In this document: positions 50,602-59,668 of the stretch, piece after piece
Position numbering within the stretch: position 1 is the first letter of the stretch
Layout: each line of letters opens with the position of its first letter
From: Malikia sp041190985
Lineage (GTDB): Bacteria; Pseudomonadota; Gammaproteobacteria; Burkholderiales; Burkholderiaceae_C
NCBI GenBank assembly: GCA_041190985.1
Contig: JBEEPT010000159.1
Span: 1 to 64,000, forward strand
DNA length: 64,000 bases
Reading direction: 5' to 3'
Notes under the pieces: model-generated
Database searches by the model: none
Told to the model about the DNA's origin: nothing
Seen by the model: only the letters and a program-made list of their open reading frames with translations
Made by a program: the position numbers and the translations under genes

Positions 50602-51370
50602 GCTCGACAACGTTTCCCGCCATTTCGGCGGCGTCAAGGCCGTGGACGGGCTGCAGCTGAGCGTGCGCCGCGGCGAGATCCTGGGCCTGATCGGCCCCAA
50701 CGGCTCGGGCAAGAGCACCACGGTCAACCTGATCTCCGGCCTGTACCGGCCCACCGCCGGCACGCTGCGCTTCGAGGGGCATGACATCAGCGCACTGCCG
50801 ACGCACCGGCGCGCCCAGCTCGGCATCGCCCGCACCTTCCAGAACATCCGGCTGTTCTCGCAGCTCACCGTCTGGCAGAACCTCTGGGCGGCCCGCATCG
50901 AGCGCGGCAGCGGCTGGGCGGGCTTCCGGGCGCGCTGGCTGGCGGGCGCCGTCGCGGCGCGCGAGGAGGCCGAGCAGATGCTGGTCTTCAGCGGCCTGGC
51001 GGCCAAGCGCGACATGCTGGCCGGCAATCTCGCCTTCGGCGAGCAGCGCCGGCTCGAGCTGGCACGCGCGGCGGTCTCGGGCGCGCCCCTGCTGCTGCTG
51101 GACGAGCCGGCGGCGGGCATGAACGCCGAGGAGATCGAGGACCTCGACGAGCGCATCCGCAGCCTGCGCGACCAGGGCCGCACCATCGTCCTGATCGAGC
51201 ACCACATGGAGCTGGTGATGGGCGTGTGCGACCGCGTGGCCGTGCTGAACTTCGGCCGCAAGATCGCGGAGGGCCGGCCGGCCGAGGTGCAGAACGACGC
51301 CCAGGTGCGCGCGGCCTACCTGGGGTCGGATGACGACGATGAACTGATGAGCGCCGCCCTGGCGGCCTGA
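50594..51370 (+). CDS. livG: Branched-chain-type ABC transporter ATPase LivG
   Basis: The 258-residue ATPase has Walker A GPNGSGKST, the LivG-type signature AFGEQRRLELARA, Walker B LLLLDEPAAGMN and the switch His in LIEHHMELV. It drives the importer as a heterodimer with LivF. It overlaps livM by eight bases. Confidence 0.94.
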   Translation: MLELDNVSRHFGGVKAVDGLQLSVRRGEILGLIGPNGSGKSTTVNLISGLYRPTAGTLRFEGHDISALPTHRRAQLGIARTFQNIRLFSQLTVWQNLWAARIERGSGWAGFRARWLAGAVAAREEAEQMLVFSGLAAKRDMLAGNLAFGEQRRLELARAAVSGAPLLLLDEPAAGMNAEEIEDLDERIRSLRDQGRTIVLIEHHMELVMGVCDRVAVLNFGRKIAEGRPAEVQNDAQVRAAYLGSDDDDELMSAALAA

Positions 51371-51384
51371 GCGGAGCAGACACC

Positions 51385-52125
51385 ATGCTGGAAATTCGTG
51401 AACTCGCCTGTGCCTACGGCAAGATCCAGGCGCTCAAGGGCGTCGACCTGTCCGTGCGGGCCGGCCAGGTGACCTGCCTGCTCGGACCCAACGGCGCCGG
51501 CAAGACGACCCTGATGATGACGCTGTCCGGCATCCTGCGGCCGACGCGTGGCTCGATCCGCTTCGAGGGCGAGGAGCTCGTCGGCCGCAGCCCGGCCGAG
51601 ATCGTCGAGCGCGGCCTGGCGCTGGTGCCGGAGAACCGGCTCGTGTTTCCGGCGCTCACCGTGCGCGAGAACCTGATGGCCGGAGCCTTCTGCCGCCGCG
51701 ACCGCGCCGGCATCCAGGCCGACATCGAGCGCATGCTGGACCGTTTTCCGCGCCTGCGCGAGCGCATCGGCCAGCTCGCCGGCACGCTGTCGGGCGGCGA
51801 GCAGCAGATGCTGGCCGTGGCGCGCGCGCTGATGTCGCGCCCGCGCATGCTGCTGATGGACGAGCCCTCGGTCGGCCTCGCGCCCAAGGTGGTCGCCGAG
51901 ATCTTCGGCATCATCCGCCAGCTGCACGCCGAGGGCACCAGCATCTTCCTGGTCGAGCAGAACGTGCACATGGCGATGAAGGTCGCGCAGCACTTCTATC
52001 TGCTGGAGCAGGGCCGGCTGGCCTTTGACGGCACACCCAGCCAGCTGGCCGAGGACGACGTGGTGCAGCGCGCCTACCTGGCCAGCCCGGGACGGTCCGA
52101 ACGCCAGCCCGTGGCCCAGCCGTGA
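51385..52125 (+). CDS. livF: Branched-chain-type ABC transporter ATPase LivF
   Basis: The 246-residue ATPase has Walker A GPNGAGKTT, signature LSGGEQQMLAVARAL, Walker B MLLMDEPSVGLAP and the LVEQNVHMA switch region. It pairs with LivG. Its stop overlaps the GTG start of the second livH gene (GTGA), so the second permease pair is made in step with it. Confidence 0.94.
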   Translation: MLEIRELACAYGKIQALKGVDLSVRAGQVTCLLGPNGAGKTTLMMTLSGILRPTRGSIRFEGEELVGRSPAEIVERGLALVPENRLVFPALTVRENLMAGAFCRRDRAGIQADIERMLDRFPRLRERIGQLAGTLSGGEQQMLAVARALMSRPRMLLMDEPSVGLAPKVVAEIFGIIRQLHAEGTSIFLVEQNVHMAMKVAQHFYLLEQGRLAFDGTPSQLAEDDVVQRAYLASPGRSERQPVAQP

Positions 52126-53060
52126 CCGAACTGCTGCAGCGTACCCTGGACGGACTGCTCGAGTCCGGCCCCTATGCCCTGGTCGGCCTGGGGCTGACCC
52201 TGAGCTTCGGGGTGCTGCGGCGCGTGAACCTCGCCTATGGCGCGGGCGCGATGCTCGCGGCCTATGCCGGCTCCTGGCTGTACAGCCGGCATGACTGGCC
52301 CGGCGTCGCGGTGCTGCTGTTCGTGCTGGCGGCGACGGTGGCAATCGGCCTGTATGTCGAGTGGATCTGCTTTGCCGGGCTGGACGCCGGGGCCGGCACG
52401 CCCGGGCGCGGTGGCGCGCCCGTGAGCGGCGCCGACGGCCGCGAGGTCGTGGCCCTGGCGTCGAGCTTCGCCGTCTGGATGCAGCTCGAGCAGCTGTCCG
52501 TCAACCTGCTGCCGCGCCACCTCAACCCCTTTCCGTATCTGGCCTCGACTGGCGAGTGGGCGTGGGGGCCGCTGATGCTGCGCGCGGACCGGCTGCTGCA
52601 GTTCGGCGCCGCCGTCGCGCTGGTGCTGGCGCTGCGCCAGTGGCTGGAGCGCAGCCGCACCGGCCTGGCGCTGCGTGCGGTCTCCGATCAGCGCACCGCC
52701 GCGCACCTGGTCGGGCTGCGGGTGCGCTGGGTGCAGCGGCTCGCCTTTGCCCTGGCCTGCGCGCTGGCCGGCCTGGCGGCGTGCGCCGTGCTGGCGCTGG
52801 ACGGGCAGGTCACGCCGATGTTCGGCATGTGGATGCTGGTCAAGGGACTGGTCGCCGCGATGCTGGGCGGGCTGGGGTCGGTGCGTGGCGTGCTGCTGGG
52901 CGCCGTGGCGCTGGGCGTTGCCGAGGCGCACGCCCAGGCCCTGTTCGGCGCGCTCGGGCGCGACGCCACGGCCTGGGCCCTGCTGCTGGCGGCGCTGCTG
53001 TGGCGCGGCGCTGCGGGCGTGCCGGGCCTCGTGCTGCCGGGCGGTGGCTGTCGTGCGTGA
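52122..53060 (+). CDS. livH: Branched-chain-type ABC transporter permease LivH, pair 2
   Basis: The 312-residue protein is a second LivH: TLDGLLESGPYALVGLGLTLSFGVLRRVNLAYGAGAMLAAY at the N-terminus and LVAAMLGGLGSVRGVLLGAVALGVAEA near the end. It is clearly diverged from the LivH at 48770. It has a Gly/Ala-rich insert with GAGTPGRGGAPVSGADGREV (about residue 90). The GTG at 52122 overlaps the livF stop. Confidence 0.9.
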   Translation: MTELLQRTLDGLLESGPYALVGLGLTLSFGVLRRVNLAYGAGAMLAAYAGSWLYSRHDWPGVAVLLFVLAATVAIGLYVEWICFAGLDAGAGTPGRGGAPVSGADGREVVALASSFAVWMQLEQLSVNLLPRHLNPFPYLASTGEWAWGPLMLRADRLLQFGAAVALVLALRQWLERSRTGLALRAVSDQRTAAHLVGLRVRWVQRLAFALACALAGLAACAVLALDGQVTPMFGMWMLVKGLVAAMLGGLGSVRGVLLGAVALGVAEAHAQALFGALGRDATAWALLLAALLWRGAAGVPGLVLPGGGCRA

Positions 53061-54015
53061 CGCGCTCTGCACCACCGGTGGCGGCATCGGGCTGCTCACC
53101 GACATGGCCATCGTCTCGCTGCTGGCCCTCTCGGCCTGGCTGGTGTTGCGCACGGGCCGGATTTCGCTCGGGCAGCAGGCCTACTTCGGGATCGGCGCCT
53201 ATGCCGCCGGCCTGGCCACCGCGGTCGGGCACTGGCCGCTGATCCAGGCCCTGTTGGCGGGCGCCGCGCTCGGTGCCGTGGTCGCGCTGGCCGTGGCGCT
53301 GCCCCTGTCCAGGCTGTCGGGGCTGAGCCATGCGGTGGCCACCCTGGCCTTCGCCGAGCTCGTGCGGCTCGGGCTGTCGTCCTGGCATTTCCAGGTCCGG
53401 GGGGCCGACGGCCAGTGGACCGGCCCGGAGGGGGTGGACGGCTTTCGCGACATCCGCTGGCTGTTCGAGCACCACGTCACGCCCGAGGATTTCCTCGGCC
53501 TCAGCGGCGCGCTGCTGGCCGCGGTGCTGCTCGGGTTGATTGCGCTGTCGCGCACGCGGCTCGGCCTGGCGCTGCAGGCGGTCGGCCATGACGACCTGCT
53601 GGCAGAGGCCTCCGGCTTGCCGGTGCGCTGCCTGCGGCTGCTCGCGACCAGCCTGGCCGGTGCCGTCGCCGCGCTCGGCGGCGGCCTGTACGCGCATCAC
53701 ATCACCTACCTCGAGCCGGCGGTGTTCGACCCGATGCTGGGTTTCCACGCCGTCGGCTACGCGCTGCTCGGCGGCCTGGCCACGCCGGCCGGGCCGCTGC
53801 TCGGCGCGGTCTTCGACCTCGGCCTGCTCGAAGCCTCGCGCGTGTTCGCCGGCTGGCGCATGGTGATCTTCGGCACGCTGGTCGCGCTGTTCCTGCGCTG
53901 GCGCGCACGTGGCCTGCTGGACGAGGCGCTGCTGCACCGGCTGGGCCGGCTGCTGCGGCCGCGCCGGCGGCCCAGCCATCGTCCGCTCGATGACGGCGGG
54001 CAAGCTTTTTCATGA
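53053..54015 (+). CDS. livM: Branched-chain-type ABC transporter permease LivM, pair 2
   Basis: The 320-residue protein is a second LivM: LLALSAWLVLRTGRISLGQQAYFGIGAYAAG and GFHAVGYALLGGLATPAGPLLGAVFDLGLLEA, with an Arg-rich tail. There is no ATG in a suitable place. A GTG at 53053, overlapping the livH stop by eight bases, is the best start, with GTG 53044 next. It gives the importer a second, different permease pair. Confidence 0.88.
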   Translation: MRDALCTTGGGIGLLTDMAIVSLLALSAWLVLRTGRISLGQQAYFGIGAYAAGLATAVGHWPLIQALLAGAALGAVVALAVALPLSRLSGLSHAVATLAFAELVRLGLSSWHFQVRGADGQWTGPEGVDGFRDIRWLFEHHVTPEDFLGLSGALLAAVLLGLIALSRTRLGLALQAVGHDDLLAEASGLPVRCLRLLATSLAGAVAALGGGLYAHHITYLEPAVFDPMLGFHAVGYALLGGLATPAGPLLGAVFDLGLLEASRVFAGWRMVIFGTLVALFLRWRARGLLDEALLHRLGRLLRPRRRPSHRPLDDGGQAFS

Positions 54016-54046
54016 CTGACCCAAACCCCAAAACGAAGGAGACAAT

Positions 54047-54805
54047 ATGCCAACCCACAATCTGCTGACCGATCGCACCGTCATCGTCACCGGCGCGGCC
54101 ACCGGCATCGGTCAGGCCTTTGCCGTCAACTGCGCCGCCCAGGGGGCGAACGTGGTGGTCGCCGACCTGAACCTGGCCGACGAGACGGTGGCCGCAGTCG
54201 AGGCCGCGGGCGGCAAGGCGCTGGCCGTGCGCGTCGACGTCGCCGACAACGACTCGGTGCAGGCCATGGCGCGTGCCGCGCTCGAGCGCTTCGGCCGCAT
54301 CGATGGCCTGATCAACAATGCCGCCTATTTCCGCGAGGTCAAGCTGACCCCGTTCGAGGAGCTCGACAGCGCGCAATGGGACCGCATCTTCGACGTCAAC
54401 GTCAAGGGCGTGTGGCAGTGCTGCAAGGCCGTGATGCCGGCCATGCGCGCACAGCAGGGCGGCTCCATCGTCAACATCTCCTCGGTGGTGGCGGTGGCGG
54501 GCCAGCCGGGCTACCTGCACTACGTGGCGACCAAGGGCGCGGTGCTGTCGATGACCAAGGGCCTGGCCAAGGAGTGCGGCGCCAGCAAGGTGCGCGTCAA
54601 TGCGATCGCCCCGGGCTTCGTCATCACCGACGCGACCAAGAACCGCCCGCAGGAGTGGCAGCAGAGCTTCCTGAAGGCGCGCGCGATCTCGCGCGAGCAA
54701 AAGCCGGACGACCTGGTGGGCACGGCGCTGTACCTGCTGTCGGACCTGGCCGCCTTCGTGTCGGGCCAGACCATCGTCGTCGATGGCGGCCACATCATGT
54801 ACTGA
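54047..54805 (+). CDS. Short-chain dehydrogenase/reductase
   Basis: The 252-residue classical SDR has the cofactor motif TGAATGIG (15-22), NNAA (90-93), Ser146 and the catalytic YVATK (Tyr159, Lys163). Asp40 after the second strand (VVVADLN) favours NAD over NADP. It likely oxidises an alcohol of the imported compound. AAGGAGACAAT precedes the ATG, and the gene follows the transporter by 31 bases. Confidence 0.92.
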   Translation: MPTHNLLTDRTVIVTGAATGIGQAFAVNCAAQGANVVVADLNLADETVAAVEAAGGKALAVRVDVADNDSVQAMARAALERFGRIDGLINNAAYFREVKLTPFEELDSAQWDRIFDVNVKGVWQCCKAVMPAMRAQQGGSIVNISSVVAVAGQPGYLHYVATKGAVLSMTKGLAKECGASKVRVNAIAPGFVITDATKNRPQEWQQSFLKARAISREQKPDDLVGTALYLLSDLAAFVSGQTIVVDGGHIMY

Positions 54806-54830
54806 GCGGCCGGCACGAAAGGGTAGCGAC

Positions 54831-55754
54831 ATGCACGACATCATCCTGCACCATTACGAGTTCTCGACCTTCTCCGAGAAAGTGCGTACCGCCCTGGGAC
54901 TCAAGGGACTGTCCTGGCGTTCGGTCGACATTCCCGGCCTGCCGCCGCGGCCGCTGCTCGCGCCGCTGACCGGCGGCTACCGGCGCGCGCCGGTCATGCA
55001 GCTGGGGGCCGACATCTACTGCGACACCCACATCATCCTGCCCGCGCTCGAACGCCTGCATCCGGAGCGCTCGCTCTATCCCGCCGGCAGCGAGGGCGTG
55101 GCGCGCGGCCTCGGCTTCGCCTGGGAGCGGCAGATGTGGATCCCGACCATCGGCGTCCTGGTGCACTACATCGGCGAACACATCCCGGACGAGTTCATCA
55201 AGGACCGCAAGGAAGGCTACCTCGGCATCGACATTTCCAAGGCCGCGATGGCGCCCCAGTTCGATGCGCATGCGCAGTTCGTGCGCACCCAGCTCGGCTG
55301 GCTGAAGCAGGCGCTGGCCGGCCGGCGCTTCCTGTTTGGAGACGCACCCAGCGCCGCCGACCTGGCGTGCTGGCAGACCATCTACCTGCTGCGCAAGAAC
55401 TGCCCGCCCGAGGTGGACGCGCTGCTCGGCCTGGAGCCGCTGGCCGCCTGGTACGATGAGATCGTCGCCCTGGGCCACGGCAATCCGGCGCCGATGAGCC
55501 CGGAGGAGGCCTTCGAGGTGGCGTGCACTGCCGAGCCGGTGCCGGTCACTCACCTGGATCCCGACGGCGACCCGGGCGGGCTGAAGGCCGGCACCCCGGT
55601 GACCGTGACGCCGGACGACAATGCGCGCGTCCCGGTCGCCGGCACCCTGGTGGCCGCCAGCGACCAGGAGGTCGTCATCCATCGCCGCGATCAGCAGGCC
55701 GGAAACCTGCATATCCATTTCCCCCGCCTCGGCTTCCAGGTCGAGGCGCTCTGA
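54831..55754 (+). CDS. Glutathione S-transferase with extra C-terminal beta domain
   Basis: The 307-residue protein has a GST N-domain (MHDIILHHYEFSTFSEKVRTALGLKGLSW, with Ser12/Thr13/Ser15 at the active-site region). A helical domain follows (GDAPSAADLACWQTIYLLRK). An extra C-terminal part of about 70 residues (HLDPDGDPGGLKAGTPVTVT to the end) is beta-rich and unusual for GSTs. It is the first of two GST genes that flank a SnoaL-like gene. Substrate is unknown. Confidence 0.85.
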   Translation: MHDIILHHYEFSTFSEKVRTALGLKGLSWRSVDIPGLPPRPLLAPLTGGYRRAPVMQLGADIYCDTHIILPALERLHPERSLYPAGSEGVARGLGFAWERQMWIPTIGVLVHYIGEHIPDEFIKDRKEGYLGIDISKAAMAPQFDAHAQFVRTQLGWLKQALAGRRFLFGDAPSAADLACWQTIYLLRKNCPPEVDALLGLEPLAAWYDEIVALGHGNPAPMSPEEAFEVACTAEPVPVTHLDPDGDPGGLKAGTPVTVTPDDNARVPVAGTLVAASDQEVVIHRRDQQAGNLHIHFPRLGFQVEAL

Positions 55755-55782
55755 CCCACCGGAACTTTGACAGGAGACAAAA

Positions 55783-56202
55783 ATGAGCATCCAAGAAGCC
55801 AACAAGCAACTCTGCCGCGACTACTTCCAGGCCTTCCTGGCCCGTGACACCGCCTGGATGGCACGCCACATCGCGCCGGACTTCGTCCGCCACGACCCCG
55901 GCCTGCCGTTCGAGGTGCGCGGCCCGCAGGGCGTGGCGCAGCTGCACGACGCCTTGCTGCCCGCCTTCCCCGACATGGAGCTGCCGCTGGAGGATTTCGT
56001 CGCCGAGGGCGAGAAGGTGCTGGTCAGGCTGCGCGTGCAGGCCACCCACAGCGGCGCGTTCGGCGCCATGGAGCCGACCGGACGCAAGATCGACATCGGC
56101 GTGCTGGACCTGTTCCAGATCCGCGACGGGGTGCTCGTCGAGCACTGGGCCCTGCTCGACAATCTCGGCATGCTCAAGCAGCTGGGTGCCATCGAAGCCT
56201 GA
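55783..56202 (+). CDS. SnoaL-like (NTF2-fold) protein
   Basis: The 139-residue protein has an NTF2-type fold of the SnoaL/ester-cyclase group. The marks are NKQLCRDYFQAFLARDTAWMARHIAPDFVRHDPG, FPDMELPLEDFVAEGEKVLVRLRVQATHSG and EPTGRKIDIGVLDLFQIRDGVLVEHWALLDNLGMLKQLG. Such proteins act as cyclases, isomerases or dehydratases on small acids. It sits between two GSTs. AGGAGACAAAA precedes the ATG. Confidence 0.87.
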   Translation: MSIQEANKQLCRDYFQAFLARDTAWMARHIAPDFVRHDPGLPFEVRGPQGVAQLHDALLPAFPDMELPLEDFVAEGEKVLVRLRVQATHSGAFGAMEPTGRKIDIGVLDLFQIRDGVLVEHWALLDNLGMLKQLGAIEA

Positions 56203-56220
56203 TCCTGGGGAGTTCGTGCC

Positions 56221-56853
56221 GTGCAACTGCTGAACAACACCACCTCTCCCTACGGTCGCATCGTCAGCGTGGCGATGATCGAGAAGGGGTTGGCCGTCGA
56301 GCCCACCCTGGTCGACCCCTGGGCCGACGATCCGCGCCTGCGCGCCGCCAACACGGCGGTGCGCATCCCGACCCTGGTGCTCGATGACGGGACGTCCCTG
56401 AGCGAGAGCCTGCTCATCGTGCAGTGGCTGGAGCGCCTGCGCCCCGCGCCCGAATGGCCGAGCCTGCTGGGGCCGGACGCGGCCGCGGCGGCCGGCGTGC
56501 TGTCGCGCGCCGGCATCGCGTTCGGGGCGATCGATGCCGCGGTGCACACGCTCATCACGCGCAAGGTCACGGCGCCGGCGCTGTTCGACGAGACGCCGGT
56601 CGGCCTGCGCCGCCGGCGCACCATGGTCGAGGGCGTGCTGCAGCTGGAGGAGCTCGCGCCCGTGCTGGCGGGGCAGCAGTCCGGCGCAGCGTCGCCGACG
56701 CTGGACGCGATCTGTGCCGTGGTGCTGTACGACTACCTGGGGTTCCGCTACGGCGACCAGCCCTGGCTGCCGCAGACGCCGCGCCTGCAGGCCTTGTCCG
56801 AAGCGGCGCGCGCGCGCCCCTCGTTCGCGCAGACGGTGCCGCGCGCCGCTTGA
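56221..56853 (+). CDS. Glutathione S-transferase family protein
   Basis: The 210-residue protein starts with a GTG (56221). It has a GST N-domain (MQLLNNTTSPYGRIVSVAMIEKGL, IPTLVLDDGTSLSESLLI) and a helical domain (PTLDAICAVVLYDYLGFRYGD). Ser9/Tyr11 is a likely glutathione-binding area. It is co-oriented with and close to the SnoaL-like gene (18 bases). Substrate is unknown. Confidence 0.85.
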   Translation: MQLLNNTTSPYGRIVSVAMIEKGLAVEPTLVDPWADDPRLRAANTAVRIPTLVLDDGTSLSESLLIVQWLERLRPAPEWPSLLGPDAAAAAGVLSRAGIAFGAIDAAVHTLITRKVTAPALFDETPVGLRRRRTMVEGVLQLEELAPVLAGQQSGAASPTLDAICAVVLYDYLGFRYGDQPWLPQTPRLQALSEAARARPSFAQTVPRAA

Positions 56854-56898
56854 CGCGGCGGCGCGCCCGGGCAGCCGGCGGGGACTGGCTGCCCGGGG

Positions 56899-57807
56899 TC
56901 AGGGGGCGTGCTCGTCTTCTGCGGCCGCGTTGGCCTCCAGGTGCGCGGCCAGCTGGCCCAGCGGGGTCTGCTGGGGGGGGCGGCTGCGCAGGCAGATCTG
57001 CATGCGCCTGAGCGCCCAGTCGTCGGACAGGGGCAGGACCTTCAGGTCCATGGCATGCACGAAGCCCCTGGTCGATGCCAGCGGCAGGATGCCGATCCCG
57101 AGCCGGGCCTGCACGGCGCGGCAGACCGCCTCGAAGCTGCGCACCTGCACCCGCAGCGCCATCGGCCGCAGGTGCTGCGCCGCCTGCGCGGTCAGCAGGC
57201 GCGTCAGCGTGCTGTTGCCTTCCAGGCCGACGAGATCGCGCTCGAGCAGGTCGGCGAATGCCACCGTCGTGCCGTCCAGCGCGTCATCGGCGCGCATCAC
57301 GGCGGCGAGCCGGTCGCTGCGGTAAGGGCGGCACCACAGGCCGTCGACGTCGCAGCCCTCGATCACCACGCCCAGGTCGGCCTCGCCACTGCGCACCCGC
57401 CGCACCACCTCCTCGCTCCAGCATTCCTCGAGCACGATGCGCACCTCCCGGTGCGCGTCCTGGAACTGCGCCACGTCGGACGGCAGAAACTGCGTCATCG
57501 CCGAGGTGTTGCCCTGGATCCGGAGCACCGATTGGCTGCCGGAAGCGTAGTTGCCCATCTCGGCGCGCATGTGATGCACCGCGGCGATGACCTCGCGCGC
57601 ATGGCGCAGCAGGTGCTCGCCCGCGGGCGTCAGTTGCAGGCCGCGCGAATGGCGCTCGAACAGCTGGGCCTTGAACTGGTGTTCCAGCAGCGACAGCCGC
57701 CGGCTCGCCGCCGGCACCGTGATGAAGCAGGCCTCGGCCGCACGAGTGAGATTGTGCAACTCGGCGGCCCGCACAAAAAGGGCCAGGGAATCGAGGTCCG
57801 GGAGCAT
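56899..57807 (-). CDS. LysR-family regulator of the catabolic cluster
   Basis: The 302-residue protein has a helix-turn-helix (NLTRAAEACFITVPAASRRLSLLEHQF, about 19-45) and an effector domain (SVLRIQGNTSAMTQFLPSDVAQF). It is of the same LysR subgroup as those at 28963 and 33791. It is divergent from the aldehyde dehydrogenase and lies amid the cluster, so it is the probable cluster regulator. Confidence 0.92.
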   Translation of the reverse strand: MLPDLDSLALFVRAAELHNLTRAAEACFITVPAASRRLSLLEHQFKAQLFERHSRGLQLTPAGEHLLRHAREVIAAVHHMRAEMGNYASGSQSVLRIQGNTSAMTQFLPSDVAQFQDAHREVRIVLEECWSEEVVRRVRSGEADLGVVIEGCDVDGLWCRPYRSDRLAAVMRADDALDGTTVAFADLLERDLVGLEGNSTLTRLLTAQAAQHLRPMALRVQVRSFEAVCRAVQARLGIGILPLASTRGFVHAMDLKVLPLSDDWALRRMQICLRSRPPQQTPLGQLAAHLEANAAAEDEHAP

Positions 57808-57926
57808 GGGGAGGCATTCTAGTGAGCGGCTCCACGCGGGGGTGCTGGCGCGGGAAATTCCCCTGCCGCGCCGCCGGCATCGCCGCAGCTTGCGTTCCCG
57901 GCAAGGCGCCGTTGCCCACTTTCCAA

Positions 57927-57955
57927 TTCAAACCCGGGCATTGCATTTCTATAGT
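57927..57955 (+). promoter_or_regulatory. Promoter of the aldehyde dehydrogenase gene, with shared motif
   Basis: TTCAAA (57927-57932) and TATAGT (57950-57955) are 17 bases apart, a good sigma-70 pair. The spacer holds CCCGGGCATTG (57933-57943), the 11-mer also present in the caiB/receptor spacer. Confidence 0.55.
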
Positions 57956-57992
57956 GTCGAAGACTTGGCTCAACAACAAGAGGAGACCCAAT

Positions 57993-59426
57993 ATGCAGCA
58001 GATGTTCATCGGCGGTCGCTGGATGCCCGCCAGCGACGGCCGCACGCTTGCGGTGACAGCACCCGCCGACGGCGTGGCCTTCGACGAGATCGCGCGCGGC
58101 ACGGCGCACGAAGTCGACCTGGCGGTGGCCGCGGCGCGCGCCGCGCTCGACGGCCCCTGGGGGCGGATGACGGCGACCGAGCGGGGCCGCATCCTGGTGA
58201 AGATAGGCCAGGCCGTGCTCGACCATGAGGAAGAGCTGGCGCAGATCGAGGCGCAAGACACCGGCAAGCCGCTGAGCACCGCGCGCAACGACATCAAGGT
58301 CCTGGCGCGCTATTTCGAGTTCTACGGCAGCGCCGCGGACAAGATCCACGGGGAAACCATTCCCTTCCTGGCCGGCCATCAGGTCAGCCTGGTGCGCGAG
58401 CCCCTGGGCGTGACCGCGCACATCATCCCGTGGAACTATCCGGCGCAGATGCTGGGCCGCACCGTGGCCCCAGCCCTGGCGATGGGCAACGCCACCGTGC
58501 TCAAACCCGCCGAAGACACCAGCCTTTCCGCCTTGCGCATCGCCGAGATTGCCACTGCCGCCGGCCTGCCCGAAGGCGCCCTGAATGTCGTCACCGGCCT
58601 GGGCGAGGAGGTCGGCGCCGCGCTGTCCGCCCATCCGGGCATAGATTTCATCTCCTTCACCGGCTCCAACGAGGTCGGCACCCTGGTCCAGCAGGCGGCG
58701 GCCAGGAATGCGGTCAAGTGCGTGCTGGAGCTGGGCGGCAAGTCGCCGCAGATCGTCTTCGACGACGTGGACGTCGCCCGGGCCGTGCCCATCATCGTGC
58801 GCGCCATCGTGCAGAACGCCGGCCAGACCTGCACCGCGGGCAGCCGCCTGCTGGTGCAGCGCTCGATCTACGACAGCTTCGTCCAGCAGGTCGGCGAGGC
58901 CTTCGCCAAGGTGCGCATCGGCACGCCCGAGATGGACATGGACTGCGGCCCGGTGATGAATCCGGCGCAGCAGCGGCGCGTGCAGGGCTACATCGACCGT
59001 GCCCGCGCCAGTGGCATCCCGGTCGTCGCCGAGGGGGCGATCGCCGAGGGGGTGCCGGCGGGCGGCTACTACGTCAGGCCCACGCTGTTCGGCCCGGTGC
59101 CGCGCGACCATGCGCTGGCGCACGAGGAAGTCTTCGGTCCCGTGCTGGCCGCCATGCCCTTCGAGGACGAGGCCGACGCGATCCGGCTGGCCAATGGCAC
59201 CGACTACGGCCTGCTGGCCGCCGTCTGGACCGAGAACGCCGGCCGGCTGCAGCGCGTGGCCAAGGCCGTGAGGGCCGGCCAGGTGTTCATGAACTGCTAC
59301 GGCGCCGGCGGTGGCGTGGAGCTGCCCTTCGGCGGCACCAAGCGCAGCGGCCACGGACGCGAGAAAGGCCTGCTGGCGCTCGAGGAGCTCAGCACCACCA
59401 AGACCCTCGTGCACTTCCACGGCTGA
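57993..59426 (+). CDS. NAD(P)-dependent aldehyde dehydrogenase
   Basis: The 477-residue protein has ALDH landmarks: IIPWNYPAQMLGRTVAPALAMGN, Glu246 in VLELGGKS and catalytic Cys280 in AGQTCTAGSRLL. It resembles betaine-aldehyde-type dehydrogenases, but the cluster context suggests an aldehyde from the imported compound. The ATG at 57993 is preceded by AGGAGACCCA. It precedes the second receptor gene by 242 bases. Confidence 0.92.
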   Translation: MQQMFIGGRWMPASDGRTLAVTAPADGVAFDEIARGTAHEVDLAVAAARAALDGPWGRMTATERGRILVKIGQAVLDHEEELAQIEAQDTGKPLSTARNDIKVLARYFEFYGSAADKIHGETIPFLAGHQVSLVREPLGVTAHIIPWNYPAQMLGRTVAPALAMGNATVLKPAEDTSLSALRIAEIATAAGLPEGALNVVTGLGEEVGAALSAHPGIDFISFTGSNEVGTLVQQAAARNAVKCVLELGGKSPQIVFDDVDVARAVPIIVRAIVQNAGQTCTAGSRLLVQRSIYDSFVQQVGEAFAKVRIGTPEMDMDCGPVMNPAQQRRVQGYIDRARASGIPVVAEGAIAEGVPAGGYYVRPTLFGPVPRDHALAHEEVFGPVLAAMPFEDEADAIRLANGTDYGLLAAVWTENAGRLQRVAKAVRAGQVFMNCYGAGGGVELPFGGTKRSGHGREKGLLALEELSTTKTLVHFHG

Positions 59427-59668
59427 AGGGCCGCACGCGCTCAACCCCGGGGCCAGGCGGCCGTCGTGAACGGCGGCCGCGCTGGCTTGGCGGTGGCGCT
59501 CGTCCCGCCTGCCGCTGCGTACCAGGTGGCTGGCGCCGCGACCGGATTCATCAGCGGGGTTCACCGCACCGCAACTGAGCCTTCGGGTAATTGCAATGGA
59601 CGGCAAGGGCATGCCGACTCGAACATCGATGCCGGATTCCAGTACAGCATTTACAGGAGACAAAATCG

